A DNA stretch of 14,240 nt from an uncultured Bacilli bacterium (GTDB lineage: Bacteria > Bacillota_I > Bacilli_A > RF39 > UBA660), in the NCBI GenBank assembly GCA_934090595.1, contig CAKOJO010000027.1, forward strand, positions 1-14,240. Direction: 5' to 3'. Every line of letters starts with the position of its first letter. The stretch's first letter is position 1. The position numbers and the translations under genes are program-made. Shown here piece by piece: positions 6,991-14,118 of the stretch. The notes under the pieces are model-generated. The model was not told the origin of the DNA, did not search any database, and worked only from the letters and a program-made list of their open reading frames with translations.

Positions 6991-9126
6991 CCTCATAGGA
7001 TTAAAATCAATCTCTACTTTAACACTCTTATCATTAAAATAATGTTCATTAATTTTAACCAAATCAGAAACAATCTTACTCTTATCTTTATACTTAAGTA
7101 TTATTTGAAAATGATACTTATTATTAACCTTAAACATATTACACATCGAAGGTCCAAGTACAATACAACCATTATTACTTTTCATAAAAGAACTAAGCTT
7201 AATACTAACTTTACTAGAAATATCATAATCATAAGAAATAACTCTAATCAAACATATATAAAAATACGGAGGATAACCAAGCTTATTTCTAATCTTCATC
7301 TCTTCATTATAAAAACCAATATAATCATTATTCTTAGTATACAAAATAGCATAATGATCAGGATTAAAAGTCTGAATCAAAACAAGACCATGCTTATCAC
7401 CACGACCACTTCTTCCTGATACTTGATTCAAAAGCTCAAAAGTATTCTCACTACTCCTGTAATCAGGAAAATTAAGACTAATATCAGCATTAATAACTCC
7501 GACCAAAGTAACATTAGGAAAATCAAGACCCTTAGCAATCATCTGCGTACCAACCAAAATATTATAATCTCCTCTAGCAAACGACTCTATTATATTCTTA
7601 TGAGAATTCTTTCCAGTAGTAGTATCAACATCCATTCTAACAATTTTAGCACCATTAATCAAAGGTTCAAGCTCCATAACAACCTTTTCAGTACCCATCC
7701 CCATATCTCTATATGGAATATGACAATTTAAACACTCATCACTCTTTTTCTCAGCATACCCACAATAATGACATCTAAGCATATTAGAACTTTTATGATA
7801 AGTTAAAGATATATCACAATTCGGACACTTTTTAACCTCACCACAACTAGGACAACTAACTATTGAAGAATAACCCCTCTTATTAAGAAAAAGTATTACC
7901 TGTTCATTCTTATCTATCCTAGATTGAATCTCAGAAATAAGCCTTTCTGAAAAATATCCATTAGACTTCTTAAACTCCTTATTCATATCAATAATATCAA
8001 CAGTAGGCATATTCAAATTATATCTATTCTTTAAAGTAAGTAATTTATAAACACCCTTTTCTGCCCTAGCAAAACTTTCTAAAGAAGGAGTAGCAGATCC
8101 TAAAATCAAAGGACAGTTATGATACTTAGCTCTCCATTTAGCTATATCAATAGCACTATACCTAGGATTATTATCCTGTTTATAAGTACTAGAATGCTCC
8201 TCATCAACAATAATAACCCCAACTTTAGAAAGTGGTGCAAAAATAGCACTTCTAGCACCAATAACTATATTAACCTTTCCCTCACGAATCTTACGATACT
8301 CATCATACTTCTCTCCATCAGAAAGACCGCTATGTAAAACAGCAATATTAGAAAAACAAGAAGTAAATCTCTTAATAATCTGAGGAGTAAGAGATATCTC
8401 AGGAACAAGCACAATAGCACACTTACCCTCATCCAAAACACGTTCAATAAGCTTCATATAAACATTAGTCTTACCACTACCAGTAACACCATAAAGTAAA
8501 TAAGTATTATAACTATCAAGTAAAACACCAGATAAAACCTCTCTTTGTTCATCATTCAAACTAAAAGAAACCTTATCCACATCATCATGAATCAATCTAT
8601 AAACCTCACGTTCCTCAACTTCAAGAACCCCTTTATTAATAAGAGTCTTAACACTACTCGAAGAAACCATATCTAAATTCTTTTTAAGTACAATAGAATC
8701 TTTAAGCAATATATCAATAATCTTTTGTTGAACACTATTAAACTTATAACTAGATAAATCAACATCACTAAGTCTAATATATTTATCCTTCTTCAAAGAA
8801 ACAGAACCCTTCTTCTTAGCCTTATAAGCAAGAGGCAACATACATTGATAAGCAGACATCAAACTACAAAGAGTCTCATCCTTTATATATTTACCAAGCA
8901 ATAATAACTCTTCATTTAAAACAGGTTCATCGTCAATAACCCTAATAATAGACTTAAGATCCATATCAAAAGAATCAGAATAAACTTTAAGAACAAATCC
9001 CTCTAAAACTTGTTTACCAAAAGGAACCTCTACCCTTACACCGACCTTAACAGGACCATAAATCTTATAAGTAAAAGTCTTATCAATAAAAACATGAGAA
9101 AGTTCTACTAAAACATCCGCTACCAT
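6985..9126 (-). CDS. priA: Primosomal replication-restart helicase PriA
   Basis: Superfamily-2 3'-5' DNA helicase that recognises stalled forks and D-loops and reloads the replicative helicase. Length is 713 aa, normal for the family. An N-terminal DNA-binding domain (about 1-105, with VEVPFGKQ at 33-40) precedes the helicase core: Walker A GVTGSGKT (213-220), DEEH box (308-311) and GSATPSLES (343-351). The eight-cysteine zinc domain is intact (C425, C428, C434, C437, C452, C455, C465, C468). The second RecA lobe with GTQMIAKGLDFP and SGRSGRG follows. It starts after GGAGGTG and has its own promoter. Its stop codon lies within the -35 box of the ruvA promoter candidate, so priA may feed the ruv operon. 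Confidence 0.97.
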   Translation of the reverse strand: MVADVLVELSHVFIDKTFTYKIYGPVKVGVRVEVPFGKQVLEGFVLKVYSDSFDMDLKSIIRVIDDEPVLNEELLLLGKYIKDETLCSLMSAYQCMLPLAYKAKKKGSVSLKKDKYIRLSDVDLSSYKFNSVQQKIIDILLKDSIVLKKNLDMVSSSSVKTLINKGVLEVEEREVYRLIHDDVDKVSFSLNDEQREVLSGVLLDSYNTYLLYGVTGSGKTNVYMKLIERVLDEGKCAIVLVPEISLTPQIIKRFTSCFSNIAVLHSGLSDGEKYDEYRKIREGKVNIVIGARSAIFAPLSKVGVIIVDEEHSSTYKQDNNPRYSAIDIAKWRAKYHNCPLILGSATPSLESFARAEKGVYKLLTLKNRYNLNMPTVDIIDMNKEFKKSNGYFSERLISEIQSRIDKNEQVILFLNKRGYSSIVSCPSCGEVKKCPNCDISLTYHKSSNMLRCHYCGYAEKKSDECLNCHIPYRDMGMGTEKVVMELEPLINGAKIVRMDVDTTTGKNSHKNIIESFARGDYNILVGTQMIAKGLDFPNVTLVGVINADISLNFPDYRSSENTFELLNQVSGRSGRGDKHGLVLIQTFNPDHYAILYTKNNDYIGFYNEEMKIRNKLGYPPYFYICLIRVISYDYDISSKVSIKLSSFMKSNNGCIVLGPSMCNMFKVNNKYHFQIILKYKDKSKIVSDLVKINEHYFNDKSVKVEIDFNPMRL

Positions 9127-9147
9127 GATAACACCTCCAGTAATTTA

Positions 9148-9176
9148 AATATAGCAGAAATAAAAATCAAAGTCAA
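9148..9176 (-). promoter_or_regulatory. Promoter of priA
   Basis: On the minus strand TTGACT (9176-9171), a 17-bp spacer and TATATT (9153-9148), five of six matches in each box. The predicted start near 9141 gives a leader of about 15 nt that contains GGAGGTG. Confidence 0.72.
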
Positions 9177-9211
9177 GGCAAAAAGTACATTTGTTTGTCT
9201 AAACAAAAAAG

Positions 9212-9240
9212 AAAAAAAATTATTTTAAACTTAAAACAAT
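9212..9240 (-). terminator. Probable terminator built from the 3' end of comEB
   Basis: On the minus strand ATTGTTTTA (9240-9232) pairs with TAAAATAAT (9227-9219) across an AGTT tetraloop, with one G·U pair. A run of T at 9219-9212 follows. The stem covers the last five sense codons and the TAA of comEB. The design equals that at the end of ruvB: nine pairs, tetraloop, strand-specific G·U, then T-run. With only AU and GU pairs it would be weak, so efficiency is uncertain. Confidence 0.45.
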
Positions 9241-9717
9241 TTCATTTCTTTTTTCTTCATCAAGTGCCCTATAAGTAACACCACAAGCATCAAAAAGTCT
9301 TTTAGATGCAATAACCTCATCAGTAGCACTATACTTATCTGATAAATACACAACTTCCTTAATACCAGATTGAATTATCTCCTTAGCACACTCATTACAA
9401 GGAAATAAATCAACATAAATCTTAGCATTAACAAAATCTCTACGATTACCCCTGTAATTAAGAATAGCATTCCTTTCAGCATGAACTACATACAAATACT
9501 TAGTTTCAAGAGGATGCCCTTCCCTATCCCATGGAAAAATATCATCATTAAACCCATTCGGAGTACCATTATAACCAATCGATAATATTCTATTATCATC
9601 ACTAACTATACAAGCACCAACTTGAGTCGAAGGATCCTTACTTCTTTTAGCACTAAGCTTAGCAACAGCCATAAAATAAGTATCCCAATCTAAATAATCT
9701 AATCTTTTATTAGACAC
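9220..9717 (-). CDS. comEB: Deoxycytidylate (dCMP) deaminase
   Basis: Zinc enzyme that converts dCMP to dUMP, the substrate of thymidylate synthase, in the cytoplasm. The 165 aa carry the full cytidine-deaminase-fold site: HAE (79-81; zinc His79 and proton-shuttle Glu81) and PCNEC (106-110; zinc Cys107 and Cys110). The N-terminal DPSTQVGACIV (28-38) and GYNGTPNGF (48-56) are typical of dCMP deaminases. The start codon is GTG at 9717-9715, supported by GAGGTGAT just upstream. The gene stands alone, with a stop-overlapping terminator behind it and a structured RNA with terminator in front. The name comEB comes from the competence locus of B. subtilis; no comEA or comEC is present here. Confidence 0.95.
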   Translation of the reverse strand: MSNKRLDYLDWDTYFMAVAKLSAKRSKDPSTQVGACIVSDDNRILSIGYNGTPNGFNDDIFPWDREGHPLETKYLYVVHAERNAILNYRGNRRDFVNAKIYVDLFPCNECAKEIIQSGIKEVVYLSDKYSATDEVIASKRLFDACGVTYRALDEEKRNEIVLSLK

Positions 9718-9734
9718 AATATCACCTCAAATAT

Positions 9735-9763
9735 ATTTTATAAAATAATAAACAAAAAGTAAA
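9735..9763 (-). promoter_or_regulatory. Weak promoter candidate for comEB
   Basis: On the minus strand TTTACT (9763-9758), a 17-bp spacer and TAAAAT (9740-9735), giving a start only about 11 nt before the GTG. The region is so AT-rich that chance matches are likely. It matters because, if real, comEB does not depend on read-through of the terminator at 9781-9810. Confidence 0.3.
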
Positions 9764-9780
9764 CAAAAATATTTTATCAC

Positions 9781-9810
9781 AAAAAAATACCAACTCAGCA
9801 CGAGTCGGTA
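9781..9810 (-). terminator. Strong intrinsic terminator
   Basis: On the minus strand TACCGACTC (9810-9802) pairs with GAGTTGGTA (9796-9788) around the loop GTGCT, nine pairs with one G·U. Seven T (9787-9781) follow. On the plus strand the G·U becomes an A·C mismatch, so it acts on minus-strand transcripts. It ends whatever is transcribed from 9917 or from fic, and lies 63 nt before the comEB start. Confidence 0.85.
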
Positions 9811-9917
9811 CTTCTTTTCAAATAATAACCACAACACAGAACAGAGATAGTACTAACAGCCAAATTAGCATATCTCTTTTTTAGTATATTCTTTTTTATA
9901 TACTAAATGTGTTCCTT
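9781..9917 (-). ncRNA. Candidate structured non-coding RNA (about 137 nt), family not recognised
   Basis: This gene-free stretch has its own extended -10 promoter and a strong terminator. Read on the minus strand, TTTAGTATAT (9907-9898) pairs perfectly with ATATACTAAA (9889-9880) around an A-rich 8-nt loop (P2). AGAGATATGCTAA (9877-9865) pairs with TTAGTA, a bulged C (9850) and TATCTCT (9856-9843), extended by a U·G pair (9864 with 9857), leaving loop TTGGCT (P3). AACACA (9913-9908) can pair with TGTGTT (9838-9833) as P1, which would close a three-way junction with no bases between P1 and P2. A 22-nt linker (9832-9811) leads to the terminator. I find no SRP, tmRNA, RNase P, 6S or T-box signature. 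It may be a free sRNA, the 3' UTR of fic, or a regulatory leader of comEB. The structure is seen in the sequence; the function is unknown. Confidence 0.6.
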
Positions 9918-9923
9918 AGATAA

Positions 9924-9952
9924 ATTATATCAATATTTTTATTAAAACACAA
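9924..9952 (-). promoter_or_regulatory. Extended -10 promoter of the candidate ncRNA
   Basis: On the minus strand TTGTGT (9952-9947), a 17-bp spacer and a perfect TATAAT (9929-9924) preceded by TGA, giving the extended TGnTATAAT form. The predicted start is near 9917, just before the P1 strand of the RNA. It lies in the gap downstream of fic, where no other gene would use it except comEB through the terminator. Confidence 0.6.
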
Positions 9953-9977
9953 TACTTTAAAAACAAATAAAATAAAA

Positions 9978-10901
9978 CTACAATAATTCTAAATACTTAT
10001 TTAACATTTCTATTTCCAATTCATTAACAAGTTTCACAAAATCTGTATAATCACCAGTAGTATGCGCCTTATCTAAAGCATTATAATATTTTAACCTCGT
10101 CTCTTTTTTAACAACTACTGGAAGATATCCATTATTCATTAAAGATAAATTCATAACAAGTCTCGAAGTTCTACCATTACCATCAACAAACGGATGAATT
10201 TTAACTAATTCTCCATGTAATAATGCAGCTCTAATAATTGGATGATACTTTTTCCAATCTTCATAATTAATAATTAGTTTTTGCATTAATTCAGGAATAA
10301 TTAAATAATCTGGCGGAATATGAATAGCACCTTTTATTTTTACATTCTCATCTCTATATTTACCAGCATTATCATCAATTCCCTTCAAAACCAATTGATG
10401 AATATTTTTAATATTCCATTCAGTAATTGATTCTTTATCTTTAATAAGATCATCCAAAAATAAAATTGCTTGCTCATGATTAATAACTTCTAAATGTTCT
10501 TTTAAAGATTTTCCACCAATTGTAATACCTTCCAAAACAACTTGTGTTTCCCTTAAAGTTAATGTATTTCCTTCTATACCATTACTATTATAAGTCCACT
10601 CTAAATTAACAGATTCTTTTAAAGACTTTAGTGTTTCTTTTGATATAGGTCTTTTAGAATTCAATTCTTCATTTAATTTATCAACCTCATCAAAATATTT
10701 TTCTGGTAAATCAAATATAAAATTAGTATTATCTAATTTAACACTTCTTTTATCAGCAGGTTTATTAGCATTAATAGGAATATTCCAATTATTACCCACC
10801 TTAATAGCACCTTCAATTCTTCCATCTTGTAATAATTGTCTTATTCTTCTTTCACTAATATTCCATTTTGCAACAGCTTCTTTTGTAGTCATAAACTCCA
10901 T
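9978..10901 (-). CDS. HTH-Fic family protein, class II (probable AMPylator and own repressor)
   Basis: Length is 307 aa. Residues 1-51 form a helix-turn-helix of the excisionase/MerR-like type (TTKEAVAKWNISERRIRQLL, then GRIEGAI, then the IPxxAxKPxDxR pattern at 41-52). The Fic domain follows. SNGIEGN (107-113) matches the N-terminal inhibitory motif [S/T]xxxE[G/N] with Glu111, so it is a class II Fic. The catalytic loop HPFVDGNGRTSR (236-247) is complete, with His236, Asp240 and Arg244/Arg247. A target-docking flap lies near 190-205. Such proteins usually transfer AMP from ATP to a hydroxyl of a target protein; the target is unknown here. Start ATG 10901 follows GAGGTG. The gene stands alone between two terminators, with two palindromes at its promoter, so autoregulation is likely. 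No dedicated antitoxin gene is adjacent, as expected when the inhibitory helix is intramolecular. Confidence 0.93.
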   Translation of the reverse strand: MEFMTTKEAVAKWNISERRIRQLLQDGRIEGAIKVGNNWNIPINANKPADKRSVKLDNTNFIFDLPEKYFDEVDKLNEELNSKRPISKETLKSLKESVNLEWTYNSNGIEGNTLTLRETQVVLEGITIGGKSLKEHLEVINHEQAILFLDDLIKDKESITEWNIKNIHQLVLKGIDDNAGKYRDENVKIKGAIHIPPDYLIIPELMQKLIINYEDWKKYHPIIRAALLHGELVKIHPFVDGNGRTSRLVMNLSLMNNGYLPVVVKKETRLKYYNALDKAHTTGDYTDFVKLVNELEIEMLNKYLELL

Positions 10902-10920
10902 AATTTACACCTCTTTTTAC

Positions 10921-10949
10921 ATTATACCGTTATCGGTAGTATTTGTCAA
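10921..10949 (-). promoter_or_regulatory. Consensus promoter of the fic gene
   Basis: On the minus strand TTGACA (10949-10944), a 17-bp spacer and TATAAT (10926-10921) match the sigma-A (SigA/RpoD-type) consensus at all twelve positions. The predicted start near 10914 leaves a leader of about 13 nt with GAGGTG. A perfect palindrome fills most of the spacer, so the promoter is strong but probably repressed. Confidence 0.85.
10925..10938. promoter_or_regulatory. Operator 1: palindrome inside the fic promoter spacer
   Basis: TACCG-TTAT-CGGTA, a perfect 5-bp inverted repeat with a 4-bp centre. It sits between the -35 and -10 boxes and overlaps the first two bases of the -10. A bound protein would exclude RNA polymerase. 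It is part of a 17-bp identical repeat (10922-10938). The likely ligand is the HTH domain of the Fic protein itself; this is inference. Confidence 0.75.
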
Positions 10950-10958
10950 TAATTTTTA

Positions 10959-10972
10959 TACCGTTATCGGTA
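10959..10972. promoter_or_regulatory. Operator 2: identical palindrome upstream of the fic -35 box
   Basis: Second exact copy of TACCG-TTAT-CGGTA, within the repeat 10956-10972, centred 34 bp from operator 1. That is about three helical turns, so both sites face roughly the same side of the DNA and could be bound cooperatively. The two copies bracket the TTGACA box. Confidence 0.72.
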
Positions 10973-11053
10973 TATTATTATAATATTACATGCTAAAACA
11001 TTTATGCAATTTATTTTTAAAGTTCAAAAAATTAATATTTACTAAAACGCATT

Positions 11054-11097
11054 AAAAAAAGACTAAAATACCTATATTATAATAGTCAATTAGCCTT
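11054..11097 (-). terminator. Terminator of the pcrA-nucleotidyltransferase unit
   Basis: On the minus strand AAGGCTAA (11097-11090) pairs with TTAGTCTT (11066-11059), eight pairs with one G·U. The loop can form an inner CTAT/ATAG hairpin. Seven T (11060-11054) follow. An alternative stem GACTA (11087-11083) with TAGTC (11065-11061) ends at the same T-run. It lies 36 nt beyond the nucleotidyltransferase stop and insulates the fic cassette. Apart from this and the fic regulatory sites I see nothing in the 232-nt gap. Confidence 0.58.
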
Positions 11098-11133
11098 ATA
11101 TTTTTTCAATGAATAGTTAAATATCATTTTATT

Positions 11134-12027
11134 TTAATCCCATAACTTCTCAGGATACACTCCATCCTTTATCTTATTTTCTATTCCCTTTACTACATCA
11201 TCTTTATCTTCTTTATAAGTAACACCATAAGTTCTTTCATCAGTTGAATAAACCTTTACTTTACAATCTCCTCTTTTAATACAATTAAAAACTACACTAG
11301 GTAAAAAGAACTCATCAGAAGATAAATCACTATTATCAAGAAAATCTTTAAAATCACTTACTATATAATTAATAAAATCCTTCTTAAAGCCAAACAAATT
11401 CATTGACACCAAAGTATCCTTATCAATAATAGAAACATCTCCAGTTATCATACTAGTCTTACGAATCTTATCATCCACTACCTCAATAACAGACTCATCA
11501 ATACCCTTCAAGTATCCATCTTCTACTTTACAAACACCTCTTTTAACACTACCATTTAAAGTAATAGTATTACATACTTTGTAAGCAACCATTATATACT
11601 CATTATAAGAAGCATTATCAAGCGCCTCACTAAGTACCCTAAATGCATCATATCCATAAAAATCATCAGCATTTATAACAGCAAAATCACTATCAATCAA
11701 ATCTCTAGCAGAATATATAGCATGAGCAGTACCAAGAGGCTTAACCCTATCACTAGGAATACTATATTCCTCTAAAACATCATCAAGTTTTTGAAAAGCA
11801 TACTCTACTTTAATATATTTAGATACTCTATCTCCAATCTTTTCCTTAAATAACTCATAATTCTCTTCTTTTATTATGAACACTACTTTATCAAACCCTA
11901 CTCTTTTAGCATCATAAATAGAATAATCAGTAATAAGTTCACCATTCGGACCAAAACTCTCTATTTGTTTTAATCCTCCATATCTTGACCCCATTCCTGC
12001 AGCCATAATAACAAGCGTTTTTTTCAT
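11134..12027 (-). CDS. Nucleotidyltransferase family protein (sugar-phosphate NTP transferase fold)
   Basis: Length is 297 aa with the GT-A-like NTP_transferase fold. The N-terminal nucleotide-binding signature AAGMGSRYGGLKQ (9-21) contains the Gly-rich loop and the lysine that contacts the phosphates. KPLGTAHA (96-103) and the metal-binding NADDFYG (119-125) follow. These are the family's core motifs, so an enzyme that joins an NTP to a phosphorylated sugar or similar acceptor is likely; the actual acceptor cannot be told. It lacks an acyltransferase repeat domain (as in GlmU), and I do not recognise it as GalU or RfbA. The ATG directly follows the TAA of pcrA with no gap. Its AAGGTGA ribosome binding site lies inside the last pcrA codons, so translation is probably coupled. 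A functional link with PcrA is not evident. Confidence 0.88.
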   Translation of the reverse strand: MKKTLVIMAAGMGSRYGGLKQIESFGPNGELITDYSIYDAKRVGFDKVVFIIKEENYELFKEKIGDRVSKYIKVEYAFQKLDDVLEEYSIPSDRVKPLGTAHAIYSARDLIDSDFAVINADDFYGYDAFRVLSEALDNASYNEYIMVAYKVCNTITLNGSVKRGVCKVEDGYLKGIDESVIEVVDDKIRKTSMITGDVSIIDKDTLVSMNLFGFKKDFINYIVSDFKDFLDNSDLSSDEFFLPSVVFNCIKRGDCKVKVYSTDERTYGVTYKEDKDDVVKGIENKIKDGVYPEKLWD

Positions 12028-14103
12028 TTAACTCACCTTCTTAATGCTCTTATGATTCTTAAGCAACTTTTTAATACCTATACCATTCTTAAATGCTACA
12101 GTTATTATTGTCTTAGAAACCTCAATAACAACACCTACACCATAAGTATCATGTTCTATCTTATCTCCATAAGTATACTCTTGATCACTATCATACATCT
12201 TGTTTTCTTTCTTAACAACCTTTACTTCTTCTTTATTATCAAGTTCTAATAAATCACTATCTATCTCATTAATAAATCTACTCTTAATACCAATTTGATC
12301 CATACCATATATTCTTCTTTGTTTTGCCCAAGTAATATAAAGCTTCTTTTTAGCACGAGTAACCGCTACATACATAAGCCTTCTTTCCTCTTCTTGTTCC
12401 TCTTTAGAAAAAGAATTCTTATGAGGAAATAACCCTTCCTCCATACCTACTAAAAAGACATAATCAAACTCTAATCCCTTAACAGAATGAACAGTCATTA
12501 AAGTAATTCTATTTGGATCATCCCTATATTCTTCAATATCACTAACAAGACTTACTTCAAGTAAAAAGTCCTCCAAAGATATTATACCACTTTGTTCTTC
12601 AAAAGTCTTAGTAACAGACTTAAACTCTTCTAAGTTTTCAAGCCTTATATCAGCTTCCAAAGAATTTTCTTCCTTTAAAGAAGCCCTAAGTCCACTCCTT
12701 TCTAAAACAAGTTCAACAAAATCAGTAAGAGAAAGTTCATCTTTTGATTTACTAAGCTCTAAAATCATATTCTTAAACTCTAATTCCTTTGAAGAACTAA
12801 TTGCCTCAAACAAACTACAATTATTTAAACTAGCCTTTTCTTCCAAATTAGCAATACTCTTAAGTCCTATACCCCTTTTTGGAGTATTAATAATCCTAAG
12901 CAAACTAATATCATCATTATGATTATGAATAAGTCTAAGATAAGCAAGCAAGTCCTTTATTTCCTTTCTGCTATAGAAGTAAAAAGAACCCACTATTCTA
13001 AAAGGAAGATTAGCCTTCAACAACTCTGATTCAAATACACGAGATTGAGCATTAGTCCTATAAAGAATAACTATATCACTATAAGCAATATCATTCTTAA
13101 CAAGCTCCTTTATCTTCCTAATACAATAAAATACTTCATCAGTCTCATCAAAAGCCTTATAAACAGTTATCTTATCACCAGTCTCATTATCACTCCATAA
13201 ATTCTTATCCTTTCTTTTCTCATTATTCTTAATTATACAATTCGCAGCACTAAGTATATTTTTAGTAGATCTATAATTTTGCTCTAACATAATTGTCTTA
13301 CATAAAGGATAATCCTTCTCAAAATTAAGTATATTTCTATAATCAGCATTTCTAAACGAATAAATAGATTGATCATTATCTCCAATTGCACATATATTCT
13401 TATACTTTGCACTTATCATCTTAGAAAGTATATATTGAGCCCTATTGGTATCTTGATACTCATCTATTAAAATATATTTATATTTTTCTTGATAATACTC
13501 TAAAACATCCTTATTCTCATTAAATAACTTAATAGGTAAAATAAGCAAATCATCAAAATCAACAGAATTATTCTTAAACAAAGTATCTTGATATTTTTTA
13601 TATACTTTATATACAACATCATCCTCTTCAGAACAAACAAACTTCTTATATTCATCAGGCATAATAAACTCACTCTTATTACTAGAAATCTTATTCCTAA
13701 TCATATAAGGACTAATTCTTTTAGGATCTATATTATAATCCTTCATTATCTTTTTAACCAAAGTAAGAGAATCATCACTATCAAGTATTACAAAATTCTT
13801 ATCATACCCTAACCTCTCATAATTAGAACGAAGTATACGAACTCCAAAAGAATGAAAAGTACAAGCAAGTAAATTAGTATTAGGAATAAGTCTATTAATT
13901 CTTTCTTTCATCTCACTTGCAGCCTTATTAGTAAATGTTATAGCAAGTATTTCATCAGGTCTAACACCATACTCTTTTATTAAATAAGCAATTCTAGTAG
14001 TAAGGACCTTAGTCTTTCCAGATCCTGCTCCCGCAAGAATAAGAAGAGGCCCATCCTTATGCTTAACTGCCTCAATTTGCATCTCATTTAAATTATCTAG
14101 CAT
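12028..14103 (-). CDS. pcrA: ATP-dependent DNA helicase PcrA/UvrD
   Basis: Superfamily-1A 3'-5' helicase used in nucleotide-excision repair, removal of RecA filaments and stalled transcription complexes, and plasmid replication. Length is 691 aa, slightly shorter than the roughly 720-740 of Bacillota PcrA. Motifs in order: Q-motif NEMQIEAV (6-13), Walker A AGAGSGKT (24-31), motif Ia ITFTNKAA (55-62), Walker B DEYQDTN (214-220), motif III GDNDQSIYSFRNAD (241-254) and LEQNYRST of motif IV. Further on come TVHSVKGLEFDYV (motif V) and YVAVTRAKKKL (motif VI). A C-terminal KOW/Tudor-like segment (YGDKIEHDTYGVGVVIEV), used in family members for RNA polymerase contact, is present. The ATG follows GGTGAT and its own promoter. 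It heads a two-gene unit with the nucleotidyltransferase. Confidence 0.97.
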   Translation of the reverse strand: MLDNLNEMQIEAVKHKDGPLLILAGAGSGKTKVLTTRIAYLIKEYGVRPDEILAITFTNKAASEMKERINRLIPNTNLLACTFHSFGVRILRSNYERLGYDKNFVILDSDDSLTLVKKIMKDYNIDPKRISPYMIRNKISSNKSEFIMPDEYKKFVCSEEDDVVYKVYKKYQDTLFKNNSVDFDDLLILPIKLFNENKDVLEYYQEKYKYILIDEYQDTNRAQYILSKMISAKYKNICAIGDNDQSIYSFRNADYRNILNFEKDYPLCKTIMLEQNYRSTKNILSAANCIIKNNEKRKDKNLWSDNETGDKITVYKAFDETDEVFYCIRKIKELVKNDIAYSDIVILYRTNAQSRVFESELLKANLPFRIVGSFYFYSRKEIKDLLAYLRLIHNHNDDISLLRIINTPKRGIGLKSIANLEEKASLNNCSLFEAISSSKELEFKNMILELSKSKDELSLTDFVELVLERSGLRASLKEENSLEADIRLENLEEFKSVTKTFEEQSGIISLEDFLLEVSLVSDIEEYRDDPNRITLMTVHSVKGLEFDYVFLVGMEEGLFPHKNSFSKEEQEEERRLMYVAVTRAKKKLYITWAKQRRIYGMDQIGIKSRFINEIDSDLLELDNKEEVKVVKKENKMYDSDQEYTYGDKIEHDTYGVGVVIEVSKTIITVAFKNGIGIKKLLKNHKSIKKVS

Positions 14104-14118
14104 ACTATCACCACAAAC

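Noticed and set aside
9190..9207. Small hairpin TTTGTTT/AAACAAA between comEB and priA
   Set aside because: Seven AT-dominated pairs with no T-run after it on either strand. The stop-overlapping stem at 9212-9240 explains comEB termination better.
9781..9880. Resemblance of the ncRNA 3' part (TTGAAAAG followed by a TACCGACTC hairpin and T-run) to the tail of type II CRISPR tracrRNAs
   Set aside because: No cas9, repeat array or identifiable anti-repeat is in the window, and a GACTC/GAGT hairpin before a T-run is a common terminator form. The upstream stems do not fold like a repeat/anti-repeat duplex plus nexus. Searching the genome for a type II array would settle it.
113..14103. TGA read as tryptophan (Mycoplasma code)
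   Set aside because: Every Trp codon I checked is TGG, and all genes are full length under the standard code without in-frame TGA.
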